In this document: piece after piece, positions 46,898 to 56,505 of the stretch
How positions within the stretch are numbered: position 1 is the stretch's first letter
Layout of the letters: the number at the start of each line of letters is the position of its first letter
DNA from: Sphingomonas sp.
Lineage (GTDB): Bacteria > Pseudomonadota > Alphaproteobacteria > Sphingomonadales > Sphingomonadaceae
Reading direction: 5' to 3'
Assembly (NCBI RefSeq): GCF_004799495.1
Contig: NZ_SSMY01000001.1
Location: 186,001-250,000, forward strand
Length of the DNA: 64,000 bases
Position numbers and translations under genes: made by a program
The notes under the pieces: model-generated
What the model saw: only the letters and a program-made list of their open reading frames with translations
Told to the model about the DNA's origin: nothing
Databases searched by the model: none

Positions 46898-47614
46898 TCA
46901 TTTGAGCAGGAAGCGCACCGCTACCGTGACGGTGACATCGGTTTCGCCGGCCTCGATCGACGTGGCAGGAACGGCCTGCACCTTGTCGCGGGCCATGAAG
47001 GCGATTGGCATCGGCGGCGGCGCCATTCCCCCTTCGCTGATCGACAGTATGCGCACCACGCTCAACCCCGCCGCCCTGGCGTAGAGCTCCGCCCGTGCGC
47101 GGGCGCGCCTGACCGCGTCGACCCGCGCCTCGTCGAGCGCGGCGTCGGGCTGGTCGAGCGACAAATTGGGCCCGTCGATCTGGTTCGCGCCTTGCGCGAC
47201 CAACGCGTCGAGGATCGCACCCGATTTGGCGACGTCGCGGAAGCGGACCGACACATTGTTCGACGCCTGATACCCAGTGATCGCCGGCGCCTGATTATTC
47301 TCATAGCGATATTGCGGCTGGAGCGAGACGTTCGAGGTCGCGATGTCGCGCGGCTGCACGCCTGCCGCGTTCAGCGCGGCGAGCACGCCCGCCATCCGCT
47401 GGGCGTTGTCGGCCAGCGCCTGCGCCGCGGTCGTGCCTTGCGTCACCACGCCGGCGCGGATCGTCGCCACATCGGGCACGCGCGTCGTCTTTCCGGTGGC
47501 GCTCACGTCGAGGACCGTGCCGTCGAGCACGATCGCGGGCGCGGTCTGCGCGAGCGCAGGCGTAATCGCAAGCGAGGCCAGGGTCAGAACGGCGGCGGTG
47601 GTGATGAGGCGCAT
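46898..47614 (-). CDS. SIMPL domain (DUF541) periplasmic protein
   Basis: A 238-residue exported protein: signal peptide to about residue 22 (ending PALAQ), then the SIMPL domain with VSATGKTTRVPDVATIRAGV, TSNVSLQPQYRYENNQ, ITGYQASNNVSVRFRD, RARARAELYARAAGLSV, and a C-terminal VTVTVAVRFLL. SIMPL proteins (BP26 type) form periplasmic ring assemblies; no enzyme activity is known. ATG 47614 starts right at the signal; upstream codons in the frame are Arg-rich. Confidence 0.88.
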   Translation of the reverse strand: MRLITTAAVLTLASLAITPALAQTAPAIVLDGTVLDVSATGKTTRVPDVATIRAGVVTQGTTAAQALADNAQRMAGVLAALNAAGVQPRDIATSNVSLQPQYRYENNQAPAITGYQASNNVSVRFRDVAKSGAILDALVAQGANQIDGPNLSLDQPDAALDEARVDAVRRARARAELYARAAGLSVVRILSISEGGMAPPPMPIAFMARDKVQAVPATSIEAGETDVTVTVAVRFLLK

Positions 47615-47689
47615 CGAATTCTCCAAGCGTAACGAACGGTACCGCCGCTTCGCACGCGGCGGGCTACGCACGATGAACGGCTCGCGCGG

Positions 47690-47953
47690 TCAGCCGGGCC
47701 GATGATTCCGCACCACGCGATAGATCGCCAGCACGATCAACGCCCCAACGGCCGCTGAGACGTCGTTCTGCCACGTCCCGCTTGCCGTCCAGCGCATCGT
47801 TTCCGCGACGAAACCGGCGACCAGCGCGCCGGCGATGCCGAGCAGGATGGCGACAGCCAAGCGGTCCGGATTCTTGCCGGGCATCGCGAATTTTCCGACT
47901 ACGCCAACCACAAGGCCGATCGCCAGCCACGCCAGGATCGATCGTTCGGGCAT
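47690..47953 (-). CDS. GlsB/YeaQ/YmgE family membrane protein (second copy)
   Basis: An 87-residue small membrane protein, same family as 46588-46842: WLAIGLVVGVVGKFAMPG, a glycine-rich LLGIAGALVAGFVAE, and a C-terminal helix (AAVGALIVLAIYRVV). This copy carries a KFAMPGKNP loop typical of the YeaQ branch. It is on the opposite strand to the other copy and separated from it by the SIMPL gene. Confidence 0.82.
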   Translation of the reverse strand: MPERSILAWLAIGLVVGVVGKFAMPGKNPDRLAVAILLGIAGALVAGFVAETMRWTASGTWQNDVSAAVGALIVLAIYRVVRNHRPG

Positions 47954-48113
47954 CGGATTTCTCCTCCCCTCGGCACGCGCCCTTGTGCGACGCGGCGCGC
48001 AGGTCTTCTGCCTCTAAAGAACGGGATGCAACCGTTTCCTGTCCGAAACGGCGCTCGCGGCTTGCGATTTGGGGCCGAAAAGGGCTAAGCGACGCCCGCC
48101 TGCACCGAGCCCC

Positions 48114-48150
48114 TTGAGGTCGGTGCTTTATTTGTATAACACAGTTATAC
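48114..48150 (+). promoter_or_regulatory. Promoter with palindromic operator upstream of RND operon
   Basis: TTGAGG (48114-48119) and TATAAC (48135-48140) form a -35/-10 pair with 15-bp spacing. The perfect palindrome GTATAAC-ACA-GTTATAC (48134-48150) covers the -10. A repressor of TetR or MarR type binding there would block the efflux genes; no such repressor gene is adjacent. Confidence 0.5.
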
Positions 48151-48197
48151 CGAGGCCGTCGCGCCTCGACAAAAATGGGTACGGGGACGTGGCGGAA

Positions 48198-49382
48198 ATG
48201 AATTACGAGCCGAGCGGCGGATATGCGCTGACCGACGAGACCGAAGCCCCGAGCCGTCGCCGGTTCTGGATCATCGCCACGGTCGCCATCGTGCTGATCC
48301 TGGTCGTCGCGTTCGTGATGATGCGCCCGCACAAGGCGGCGCCCGGCGCCGGCGCCCCCACCAGCGGCGGACAGCCGGCCGACCAGTTGCCGCCGGTCAC
48401 GGTGGCCGCGCCCGGCAACAACGTGGTCGATCGCACGATCTCCGGCACCGGCAGCCTCGCGGCGCGGATCGACATGCCGGTCGGCGTGGCGGGCGAAGGC
48501 GGGCGCGTGACCGCGGTGCTGGTTCAGCCCGGCCAGTGGGTCGGCGCCGGCCAGGTGCTCGCGACGGTGGACAGCTCGGTCCAGACGCAGACCGCAGCGA
48601 GCCTGGCCGCGCAAGTCGCGGTTGCCCGCGCGGACGCCAACATCGCGCAGTCCAACGTCGATCGCGCGCAGGCGCTGGTCGGCAAGGGGTTTATCTCCAA
48701 GGCCGACCTGGAGACCAAGGTCGCGACGCGCGACGCCGCGGTGGCGCGCGTTCGGGTCGCCGAGGCGCAGCTTGCGCAGCAACGCGCGTCGAACGGCCGG
48801 CTCGCCATCCGCGCGCCGGCCGCCGGCCTCGTCCTGACGCGCTCGGTCGAGCCGGGCCAGATCGTCAGCGCGGGGTCGGGCGCGCTGTTCCGGATGGCCA
48901 AGGGCGGCGAGATGGAACTGCGCACCGAATTGTCCGAAGGCGATATCCAGAACCTGAGCGTCGGCGCGCGGGCGCAAGTAACGCCGGTCGGCAGCAATGA
49001 GACGTTTGCCGGCACGATCTGGCAGATCTCGCCGGTGATCGACCCCCAGACGCGGCGCGGCATCGCCCGCATTGCCATCCCCTACAACAAGGCGATCCGC
49101 CCCGGCGGCTTCGCCTCGGCATCGATCTATGGCGGCGCGTCGACCGCACCGGTCCTGCCCAACTCGGCGATCCAGACTGACGCCAAGGGCAATTTCGTGT
49201 ATGTCATCGACAAGGACGACAAGGTACAGCCGGTGCGTATCACCACGGGCGAAGTGACCGACGCCGGCGTCACCATCACCAGTGGCCTGTCGGGCAGCGA
49301 GCGCGTCGTGCTACAGGCTGGTGCGTTCCTGAACCCGGGTCAGAAGGTCAAGCCGATCCTGAAGCAACCCGCCAAGAAATGA
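48198..49382 (+). CDS. RND efflux periplasmic adaptor subunit
   Basis: Membrane-fusion protein linking an RND pump to an outer-membrane channel. The 394-residue protein has a cytoplasmic N-terminus, an anchor helix (about residues 23-42), a lipoyl/hairpin region (about 80-210; VGVAGEGGRVTAVLVQPGQWVGAGQVLA), a beta-barrel (LRTELSEGDIQNLSVGA) and a membrane-proximal domain. ATG 48198 is chosen; GTG 48189 is possible. It is followed by the pump 11 bp later. Confidence 0.9.
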   Translation: MNYEPSGGYALTDETEAPSRRRFWIIATVAIVLILVVAFVMMRPHKAAPGAGAPTSGGQPADQLPPVTVAAPGNNVVDRTISGTGSLAARIDMPVGVAGEGGRVTAVLVQPGQWVGAGQVLATVDSSVQTQTAASLAAQVAVARADANIAQSNVDRAQALVGKGFISKADLETKVATRDAAVARVRVAEAQLAQQRASNGRLAIRAPAAGLVLTRSVEPGQIVSAGSGALFRMAKGGEMELRTELSEGDIQNLSVGARAQVTPVGSNETFAGTIWQISPVIDPQTRRGIARIAIPYNKAIRPGGFASASIYGGASTAPVLPNSAIQTDAKGNFVYVIDKDDKVQPVRITTGEVTDAGVTITSGLSGSERVVLQAGAFLNPGQKVKPILKQPAKK

Positions 49383-49393
49383 GGCGCTGACTC

Positions 49394-52300
49394 ATGGGTT
49401 TCCGCAATATCTCCGCCTGGTCGATCCGGAATCCGGTTCCCAGCATCGTCCTGTTCCTGGGGCTGACCCTCGCCGGTCTCGTCAGCTTCATGACGATGAA
49501 GGTCAACCAGGACCCGGACATCGATTTCCCGATGGTCATCGTCCAAATCTCGCAGCCGGGGGCCGCCCCGACCGAGATGGAGAATCAGGTTACCCAGAAG
49601 GTCGAGAACGCGTTGCGCAGCGTCGCGGGCGTCGATGAGATCGATTCGACCGTCACCGAAGGCAGCTCGCAGACGATGGTGCAGCTGCAGATCGGCACGC
49701 CGATCGACCGCGCGCTCGAGGATATCCGCAGCCAGATCCAGCAAACGCGCAGCTCGTTGCCCGACGGCATCCTGGAGCCGCAGGTCTTCCGCATCGACAC
49801 CAGCGGCAACGACCTGGCGAGCTACGCCGCCGTTTCGACCAGCATGTCGGTCAAGGATCTGTCCTGGTATATCGACGATACGGTGACCAAGGCGTTGCTG
49901 GGCGTGCCCGGCATGGCGACGGTCGACCGCAACGGTGGCGTCGACCGCGAAATTCGCGTCAAGCTCGATCCCGCCAAGCTGCAATCGCTCGGCCTGACCG
50001 CCAGCCAGGTCAACGCGCAATTGCGCCAGGTCAACGTCAACGCCGCGGGCGGCCGCGCCGAAATCGCCGGGTCGGAACAGACCGTGCGCGTACTGGGCAA
50101 CGCCGCGGACGCTTACCGGCTGGGCCAGACGCAGATTTCTATGGGCAACGGTCGGCTGGTGAAGCTGACCGACATCGCGACCGTGGTCGACGACGCCGCC
50201 GAACAGCGTTCGGCCTCGCAGCTCAACGGCGCGCAAGTCATCACCTTCGATTTCCAGCGCGCCAAGTCGGCGTCGGACATCGCAGTGTTCCATGGCGCCG
50301 AAAAGGCATTGGCGGCGCTCGAAAAGCAGAACCCCGACGTCAAGTTCAAGCTGATCTTCAACGAAACCCAATATGCCGAAATGCAATATCATTCGGCGCT
50401 CGAGGCGATGCTCGAAGGCGCATTGCTTGCGGTCGTCGTGGTGTTCCTGTTCCTGCGCGACATCCGCGCGACGCTGATCTCGGCACTGGCGATCCCGCTA
50501 TCGGCGATCCCGACCTTCTGGGTCATGAGCCTGTTGGGCTTCACGCTCAACCAGATGACCTTGCTCGCGCTCAGCCTGGTGGCGGGCGTGCTGGTCGACG
50601 ACGCGATCGTCGAGATCGAAAACATCGTCAGACACATGCGCATGGGCAAGACCGCGTACCAAGCGGCGATCGACGCCGCCGACGAAATCGGCATCGCGGT
50701 GCTCGCCACGACCATGTCGATCGTCGCAGTGTTCTTTCCCGTGGCGTTCATGCCCGGCGTACCCGGTCAGTTCTTCAAGAGCTTTGGCCTGACCATCGTC
50801 GCCTCGGTGTTGATGAGCCTTGCGGTCGCGCGCCTCGTCACGCCGATGATCGCGGCCTATTTCCTGCGCGCCAAGGGTCACGCGGCGCACGGCGAAGGCC
50901 GGTTGATGGACGTGTACATGAACACATTGCGCTGGACGCTGCGCCATCGCTGGTCCTCGATCGTCGCGGGCGCCGTTGCGCTGGTGCTGACCGTGTTTTT
51001 CTTCGCGATCCTGCCGCAATCGTTCCAGCCCGACCAGGACCAGGACGCGTCGACCGCCAATATCGAGATGGTGCCGGGCACCACGCTCGCCGAGACGCAG
51101 GCGGTCGCCGATCAGGTCTACACGCTGATCAAGGCACAGCCGCAGGTCGCGGACGTCTACGTCCGCGTCGGCGTCGGCAACGGACGCGTGACCGCGATCT
51201 TCAAGAAGAAGAAGGACGGCACGAGCATCCAGTTCGAACGCCGGCTGGCGCCGACGCTCGCGCAGATTCCCGACGCTCGCGTGACGTTCCGCTCGCAACA
51301 GGGCTGGGGATCGAGCGGGCGCGACATCACCATCGTGCTCGGCGGCGCCGACCCGGTCGCGCTCAACAATCAGGCGCAGAAGGTCGTCGCCGACTTGCAG
51401 AAGCTGAGCGTCGTCACGGCACCACGTATTCAGGGCGACCTGCAGCAGCCCGAGCTGGAAATCCGCCCGCGGCTCGACCTCGCCGCCGATCTCGGCGTGA
51501 CGACGGCGGCGTTGTCGAACACGATCCGGCTCGCGACGCTGGGCGATATCGACCAGAACAAGGCGAAATTCTCGCTGAGCGATCGCCAGATCCCGATCAC
51601 CGTCGCGCTGGAGCAATCGTCGCGGTCGCGGCTGGCGACGATCCAGAACCTGCCGGTGCAGACCGCAACCGGGGGATCGGTGCCCCTGTCGACCGTCGCC
51701 GATATCGGCTTCGGCGCCAGCCCGAGCAAGATTCAGCGCGTCCAGCAGCAGCGCCAGATCACGGTAGGCGCCGACCTGGCGCTCAACCCCAAGACCGGCA
51801 AGCCGTTGGTGTCGGGCGAGGCGTGGAAGGAGATCGAGAAGATCCCGTCGCTCAAGAACCTGCCTGCGGGGATGGAGCGGCTGACGCTCGGCCAGCAGAA
51901 GTGGCAGGGCGAGATGATCCTCAACTTCTTCATCGCGCTGGCGTCGGGCATCCTGCTCGTGTTCGCGGTGCTGGTGCTGCTGTACCGCCGCGTTCTGCCG
52001 CCGTTCGTCAACATGGGCTCGCTGCTGCTGGCCCCGCTCGGCGGCTTGATCGCCCTGTGGATCGCCGGCCAGCCCGTTTCGATGCCGGTCTATATCGGTC
52101 TGCTCATGCTGTTCGGAATCGTCGCCAAGAATTCGATCCTGTTGATCGACTTCGCGCTCGAGGAAATGCAGAAGGGCGTACCCAGCCTGGATGCCATCGA
52201 GGACGCCGGGCACAAGCGCGCGCAACCGATCGTGATGACGACGGTGGCGATGGTGGCCGGCATGGTGCCGACCGCATTGTCGCTATCGGGTGACGGATCG

Positions 52301-52540
52301 TGGCGTGCGCCGATGGGCACCGTGGTGATGGGCGGCCTGGCGCTGTCGACGCTACTGACCCTGCTGATCGTGCCGGCCAGCTTCAGCCTGGCGGTGGGGA
52401 TCGAAAAGTGGCTCGGGCCGAAGCTCGGCCGCCGCTTGTTGACCTATCGCCCCGGCGACGAGGATCGGCCGATCATCGATCAGCCGGGACCGGTGCGGCC
52501 GATCGGCTATCACGGCGCCGGGCCGCAGCCGGCCGAGTGA
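49394..52540 (+). CDS. RND efflux pump permease
   Basis: A 1048-residue proton-driven exporter of the AcrB/HAE-1-like type, with 12 transmembrane helices in two halves, large periplasmic loops, and the TM4 proton-relay pair in VAGVLVDDAIVEIENIV. N-terminus WSIRNPVPSIVLFLGLTLAG is typical. It pairs with the adaptor gene. No outer-membrane TolC homologue lies in the window. The substrate cannot be read from the sequence. Confidence 0.93.
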   Translation: MGFRNISAWSIRNPVPSIVLFLGLTLAGLVSFMTMKVNQDPDIDFPMVIVQISQPGAAPTEMENQVTQKVENALRSVAGVDEIDSTVTEGSSQTMVQLQIGTPIDRALEDIRSQIQQTRSSLPDGILEPQVFRIDTSGNDLASYAAVSTSMSVKDLSWYIDDTVTKALLGVPGMATVDRNGGVDREIRVKLDPAKLQSLGLTASQVNAQLRQVNVNAAGGRAEIAGSEQTVRVLGNAADAYRLGQTQISMGNGRLVKLTDIATVVDDAAEQRSASQLNGAQVITFDFQRAKSASDIAVFHGAEKALAALEKQNPDVKFKLIFNETQYAEMQYHSALEAMLEGALLAVVVVFLFLRDIRATLISALAIPLSAIPTFWVMSLLGFTLNQMTLLALSLVAGVLVDDAIVEIENIVRHMRMGKTAYQAAIDAADEIGIAVLATTMSIVAVFFPVAFMPGVPGQFFKSFGLTIVASVLMSLAVARLVTPMIAAYFLRAKGHAAHGEGRLMDVYMNTLRWTLRHRWSSIVAGAVALVLTVFFFAILPQSFQPDQDQDASTANIEMVPGTTLAETQAVADQVYTLIKAQPQVADVYVRVGVGNGRVTAIFKKKKDGTSIQFERRLAPTLAQIPDARVTFRSQQGWGSSGRDITIVLGGADPVALNNQAQKVVADLQKLSVVTAPRIQGDLQQPELEIRPRLDLAADLGVTTAALSNTIRLATLGDIDQNKAKFSLSDRQIPITVALEQSSRSRLATIQNLPVQTATGGSVPLSTVADIGFGASPSKIQRVQQQRQITVGADLALNPKTGKPLVSGEAWKEIEKIPSLKNLPAGMERLTLGQQKWQGEMILNFFIALASGILLVFAVLVLLYRRVLPPFVNMGSLLLAPLGGLIALWIAGQPVSMPVYIGLLMLFGIVAKNSILLIDFALEEMQKGVPSLDAIEDAGHKRAQPIVMTTVAMVAGMVPTALSLSGDGSWRAPMGTVVMGGLALSTLLTLLIVPASFSLAVGIEKWLGPKLGRRLLTYRPGDEDRPIIDQPGPVRPIGYHGAGPQPAE

Positions 52541-52595
52541 CCGCGATCGCGGGGAAGGACTTGAACCTTCCCCCGATTGAGCGATTGTCACGGGC

Positions 52596-53864
52596 ATGAA
52601 GCTGGCGCTCCTGCCCGTGCCCGGCGCGACCGCCACCCCGCCCGCGCTGCGCCGGATGCGGATCGTTGCGACCGCGCTGTTGCTGGCGATGGCGGTATTG
52701 TTCCTCATCGCCCGCGCATTTGGCGACCGGCACCCGGCCTGGGGTTTCGTCCGCGCCTTTGCCGAAGCGGCGATGGTCGGCGGGCTCGCCGACTGGTTCG
52801 CGGTCACCGCGCTGTTCCGTCACCCGCTCGGCCTCCCGATCCCGCACACCGCGATCGTGCCGCGCAACAAGGACCGGATCGGCGACACGCTTGCTGCGTT
52901 CCTGCGCGACAACTTCCTGATCCCGCGCGTGGTCGCGCGGCGGATGAAGCGAGTCGATGTGGCCGGCGCGGCGGGGCGTTGGCTGGCCGATCCCAAGGGC
53001 GCGACCGAAGGGCGATTGCGGCGCGGCGCGTCGCGGCTCGCCGCCGACATGCTCGAATCGCTCGATCAGGAACGATTGGGCGGAATGGTGCGCACGACCA
53101 TCGCGCAGCGGCTGCGCGCACTCCAGATTTCCCCCTTGCTCGGCAATGCGCTGTCCGCCGCGATCGCCGACAACCGGCACGTGCCGTTGCTCGACGGCAT
53201 CGTCAAATGGGCGGCGAAGGTGCTCGAAGCCAATCAGGCCGTCATTCGCGCGATGGTGCACGAGCGCGCTGGCGGGCTGATGCGCTGGACCGGGCTCGAC
53301 GAGACACTCGCCAGCAAGATCATCGCCGGGCTCGACGGGATGATCCACGACATGGCCAACGAGCCCGGCCATCCGTTGCGCGCCAAGGCCGAAGAGGGCC
53401 TCGCGCAACTCGCGCACGACCTCCAGCACGATCCCGCGATGCGCGCGCGCGTGGAGGGCTTCAAGGCGGAGATGCTCGACAATCCGGCGCTCAGCGACTG
53501 GTGGCAAGGTGTATGGGAACAGTTGCGCGGCGCGATGCTCAAGGTCGCGCGCGATCCCGATGCGATGATGGCGGGCCGCTTCGGCGAAGCGCTGCGTCAG
53601 CTCGGCACGACGTTACAGCAAGACCCCGAGCTCGCCGCGACGATCAATCGCTTCGCACGCCGCGCCGCGGTGGGCACCGCCGCCGATTACGGCGATTCGA
53701 TCGTGCGGCTGGTGTCGGAAACGGTGCGCGGCTGGGATGCGCGGACGGTCACGCAGCGGCTGGAGAATGCGGTGGGCCGCGACCTGCAATATATCCGCAT
53801 CAACGGGACGTTGGTCGGCGGACTGGTCGGGCTGGTCATCCACGCGATCGATATCGCGTTCTAG
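52596..53864 (+). CDS. DUF445 membrane protein
   Basis: A 422-residue protein with an N-terminal membrane helix (about residues 25-42), the DUF445 signature AEAAMVGGLADWFAVTALFRHPLGLPIPHTAIVPRNKDRIG positions 57-97, a long helical middle, and a C-terminal membrane helix (INGTLVGGLVGLVIHAI). The function is unknown. Its stop lies in the same CTAG as the stop of the convergent HAD gene. Confidence 0.85.
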   Translation: MKLALLPVPGATATPPALRRMRIVATALLLAMAVLFLIARAFGDRHPAWGFVRAFAEAAMVGGLADWFAVTALFRHPLGLPIPHTAIVPRNKDRIGDTLAAFLRDNFLIPRVVARRMKRVDVAGAAGRWLADPKGATEGRLRRGASRLAADMLESLDQERLGGMVRTTIAQRLRALQISPLLGNALSAAIADNRHVPLLDGIVKWAAKVLEANQAVIRAMVHERAGGLMRWTGLDETLASKIIAGLDGMIHDMANEPGHPLRAKAEEGLAQLAHDLQHDPAMRARVEGFKAEMLDNPALSDWWQGVWEQLRGAMLKVARDPDAMMAGRFGEALRQLGTTLQQDPELAATINRFARRAAVGTAADYGDSIVRLVSETVRGWDARTVTQRLENAVGRDLQYIRINGTLVGGLVGLVIHAIDIAF

Positions 53865-54526
53865 CGCCATTCCAGGATCGGCCACCCCTTCTCGGTGGCG
53901 AGCGCGCGCAACTTGCCATGCGGGTTGACCGCAAACGGCTCGTCCGCCCAGCCGAGCGTCGGCGCATCCGACACGTGGTCCGAATAGAAACGGATGTGCG
54001 TATCGTTGCGCGCGATGCCCTGTCCCGCCATCCACGCCTCGATCATCCGGAGCTTGGCCGGACCGTAGCAATTCTCGCCCGCGATGCGTGCGACCAGCCG
54101 GTCGCCATCGACCGTCGAAGGTGTCGCGATGACATCGTCGATCCCGAGCGCACGGGCGATCGGCCGGACGTAGAAATCGTAGCTCGCGGTCGCCAATACG
54201 ATACGGTAGCCCGCCGCCTTGTCCGCCGCGATGCGCTGGCGTGCCTGGGCGTACACGTCCTTCGTCGCGACGCTTTCGGCAAAACGCTCTGCTGCGGCCT
54301 CGACGCTCGCCAGCTTCGCGCGCCGCCCCATCACCAGCGCCTGCGTCTTTTCCTTGAGCCGTGCACGGTCGATCCGCTTGGCGAGATACAGCGCGGCCGG
54401 TCCCAGCGTTGCAAGCAGCGGGAAAACGCCCCACGGCGTGCGCCGCATGTACGTGCGCAGAAACGGCGTCCAGGTCGCGCGCGTCGTGATCGTCTTGTCC
54501 ATGTCGTAGATCGCGAGCCGGTGCAT
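53861..54526 (-). CDS. HAD superfamily hydrolase (HAD-IB type)
   Basis: A 221-residue phosphatase-like protein. Motif I is YDMDKTIT near the N-terminus, the cap region follows, then ATASYDFYVRPIARALGIDDVIAT (motif II region) and SDHVSDAPTLGWADEPFAVNP (motif IV). HAD-IB family members dephosphorylate phosphoserine-like or phospholipid-like substrates. ATG 54526 (MHRLAIYDMD) is chosen because ATG 54577 would lie 13 bp from the divergent mlaE start. Confidence 0.8.
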   Translation of the reverse strand: MHRLAIYDMDKTITTRATWTPFLRTYMRRTPWGVFPLLATLGPAALYLAKRIDRARLKEKTQALVMGRRAKLASVEAAAERFAESVATKDVYAQARQRIAADKAAGYRIVLATASYDFYVRPIARALGIDDVIATPSTVDGDRLVARIAGENCYGPAKLRMIEAWMAGQGIARNDTHIRFYSDHVSDAPTLGWADEPFAVNPHGKLRALATEKGWPILEWR

Positions 54527-54589
54527 GGCACCGGTCATGGCGCCCATGTTGTTGCCGATCCAGCGATAATCTTTCATGGTCGAGGACGA

Positions 54590-55690
54590 ATGAACGACAC
54601 CGCGGCCTTTACCGACGATGGCGACACCGGAACGCTGCGCTTTTCCGGCAGCCTGTCGCTGGCGCGGATCGGCGACCTGCCCGAGCGGCTCAACGCCTAT
54701 GACGGCAAGGTCGAGCGGCTCGATTTGTCGGGGATCGAGCGAATCGACACGATCGGCGCCTGGACGATCCACCGCTTTTCGCAAAAGAACGGCGCCGCGG
54801 TCGAGGGGCTCAGCCCGGACGGCCAGCACCTGTTCGACCAGGTGCAGGCGGCCGACCAGCCGGTGCGCATTCGCGGCGAGCGAGTCCCCGCGTTCACCCG
54901 CGTGCTCGGAGAGATCGGCGATGCGACGATCCAGGCGGGGAAGACGCTCTACGGCCTGCTCGGCTTCCTGGGCGCGACGGTCCTGGCCTTCTGGGCGACG
55001 ATCCGGCACGGGCGTTTCCGCTTCAACGCCACCGTCCAGCAGTTCGAAGTGGTCGGCGTCTCCGCGCTCGCCATCATCGGGCTGATGAGCTTCCTCATCG
55101 GGATCGTCATCGCGCAGCAGGGTGCGGTCCAGCTCCGCCAGTTCGGTGCCGAAATCTATACGATCAATCTGGTCGGCCGCTTGTCGTTCCGCGAGCTCGG
55201 CGTGCTGATGACCGCGATCATGGTCGCGGGCCGCTCCGGCTCCGCGTTCGCCGCGCAGATCGGCACGATGAAGCTGACCGAGGAAATCGACGCGATGCGA
55301 ACGATCGGCGTTTCGCCGATGGAGGCGCTGGTCGTGCCACGCGTCATCGCGTCGACCGTGATGATGATCTTGCTCGGCTTCTATTCGGCACTGGTCGCGA
55401 TCATCGGGGGCGGGCTGTTGTGCTGGGCCGTGCTCGGTATCCCGTGGGTTACCTACGTCCAGCAAATCCGCGAAGTCGTGCCGATCAGCGACGTCTATAT
55501 CGGCGTGATCAAGGCGCCGGTGTTCGGCGCGATCATCGGCATGGCGGGCTGTTTCCAGGGCATGCAGGTCGAATCGGACTCCGAACAGGTCGGCCTCAGG
55601 ACGACCGCCGCCGTGGTGCAGGGGATTTTCCTGGTGATCGTGCTCGACGCTTTCTTCGCGGTGTTCTTTTCCTGGGCCGGGTGGCCGTGA
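54590..55690 (+). CDS. mlaE: Mla-type lipid ABC transporter permease with N-terminal STAS domain
   Basis: A 366-residue permease for phospholipid transport between membranes. Residues about 10-105 form a STAS-like domain (RLDLSGIERIDTIGAW), normally a separate protein (MlaB) and here fused. Residues 130-366 are the MlaE membrane domain with FLIGIVIAQQGAVQL, ELGVLMTAIMVAGRSGSAFAAQIGTMKLTEEIDAM and FGAIIGMAGCFQGM. ATG 54590. TGATG overlap with mlaF. Confidence 0.9.
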   Translation: MNDTAAFTDDGDTGTLRFSGSLSLARIGDLPERLNAYDGKVERLDLSGIERIDTIGAWTIHRFSQKNGAAVEGLSPDGQHLFDQVQAADQPVRIRGERVPAFTRVLGEIGDATIQAGKTLYGLLGFLGATVLAFWATIRHGRFRFNATVQQFEVVGVSALAIIGLMSFLIGIVIAQQGAVQLRQFGAEIYTINLVGRLSFRELGVLMTAIMVAGRSGSAFAAQIGTMKLTEEIDAMRTIGVSPMEALVVPRVIASTVMMILLGFYSALVAIIGGGLLCWAVLGIPWVTYVQQIREVVPISDVYIGVIKAPVFGAIIGMAGCFQGMQVESDSEQVGLRTTAAVVQGIFLVIVLDAFFAVFFSWAGWP

Positions 55691-56505
55691 TGCCGGCCAA
55701 AAGGGACGTCATCATCAGCGTGCGCGGGCTGAAGAACAGCTTCGGCGAGCAAGTCGTGCACGAGGATCTCGACCTCGACGTCTATCGCGGCGAGATCATC
55801 GGCGTGGTCGGCGGGTCGGGCACCGGCAAGTCGGTGCTGATGCGCTCGATCATCGGCCTCCAGACCCCCGATGCCGGCGAGATTACCGTGTTCGGCGAGC
55901 CGACGATCGGCCGCGAGGAGACCGAGGCGACCGATATCCGCAAGCGCTGGGGCATCTTGTTCCAGGGCGGCGCCCTGTTCTCGACGCTGACCGTGGCCGA
56001 GAATGTCGAAGTGCCGATCAAGGAATTCTATCCGCAGATCGACGCGGTGCTGCTCGACGAGATCGCGTCGTACAAGGTGGTGATGACCGGGCTGCCGGCA
56101 GAGGCCGGACCCAAATATCCGGCCGAACTGTCGGGCGGGATGAAGAAACGCGCGGGGCTCGCGCGCGCGCTCGCGCTCGACCCCGAATTGCTGTTCCTCG
56201 ACGAGCCCACCGCCGGGCTCGACCCGATCGGCGCCGCGGCGTTCGACGAGCTGACCAAGTCGCTTCAGCGCACGATGGGGCTCACGGTCTTTCTGATCAC
56301 GCACGACCTCGACTCGCTCTACGCGATCTGCGACCGTGTCGCGGTCATCGCCGACAAGAAGGTAATCGCGGTCGGCACCATCGACGAGCTGCTGGCGTTG
56401 GACCATCCGTGGATCGAGGAATATTTCAAGGGGCCGCGCGGCCGCGCGGCGATCATGACGCACGAAGCGCACGAAGAAGCGCCGCAACAACCAGGGGCTG
56501 ACTGA
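55690..56505 (+). CDS. mlaF: Mla-type lipid ABC transporter ATP-binding protein
   Basis: A 271-residue ATPase driving lipid transport. Walker A GGSGTGKSVLM, Q-loop LFQGGALFSTLTVAENV, signature LSGGMKKRAGLARAL, Walker B LLFLDEPTAGLDP, H-loop LITHD. C-terminal tail HEAHEEAPQQPG is extra. The start overlaps the mlaE stop, and the stop overlaps the mlaD start. Confidence 0.93.
   Translation: MPAKRDVIISVRGLKNSFGEQVVHEDLDLDVYRGEIIGVVGGSGTGKSVLMRSIIGLQTPDAGEITVFGEPTIGREETEATDIRKRWGILFQGGALFSTLTVAENVEVPIKEFYPQIDAVLLDEIASYKVVMTGLPAEAGPKYPAELSGGMKKRAGLARALALDPELLFLDEPTAGLDPIGAAAFDELTKSLQRTMGLTVFLITHDLDSLYAICDRVAVIADKKVIAVGTIDELLALDHPWIEEYFKGPRGRAAIMTHEAHEEAPQQPGAD

Noticed and set aside
52577..54589. 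Long 5' part of the frame containing mlaE
   Set aside because: This part overlaps DUF445 and the HAD gene in other frames and is Arg-rich; mlaE starts at ATG 54590.
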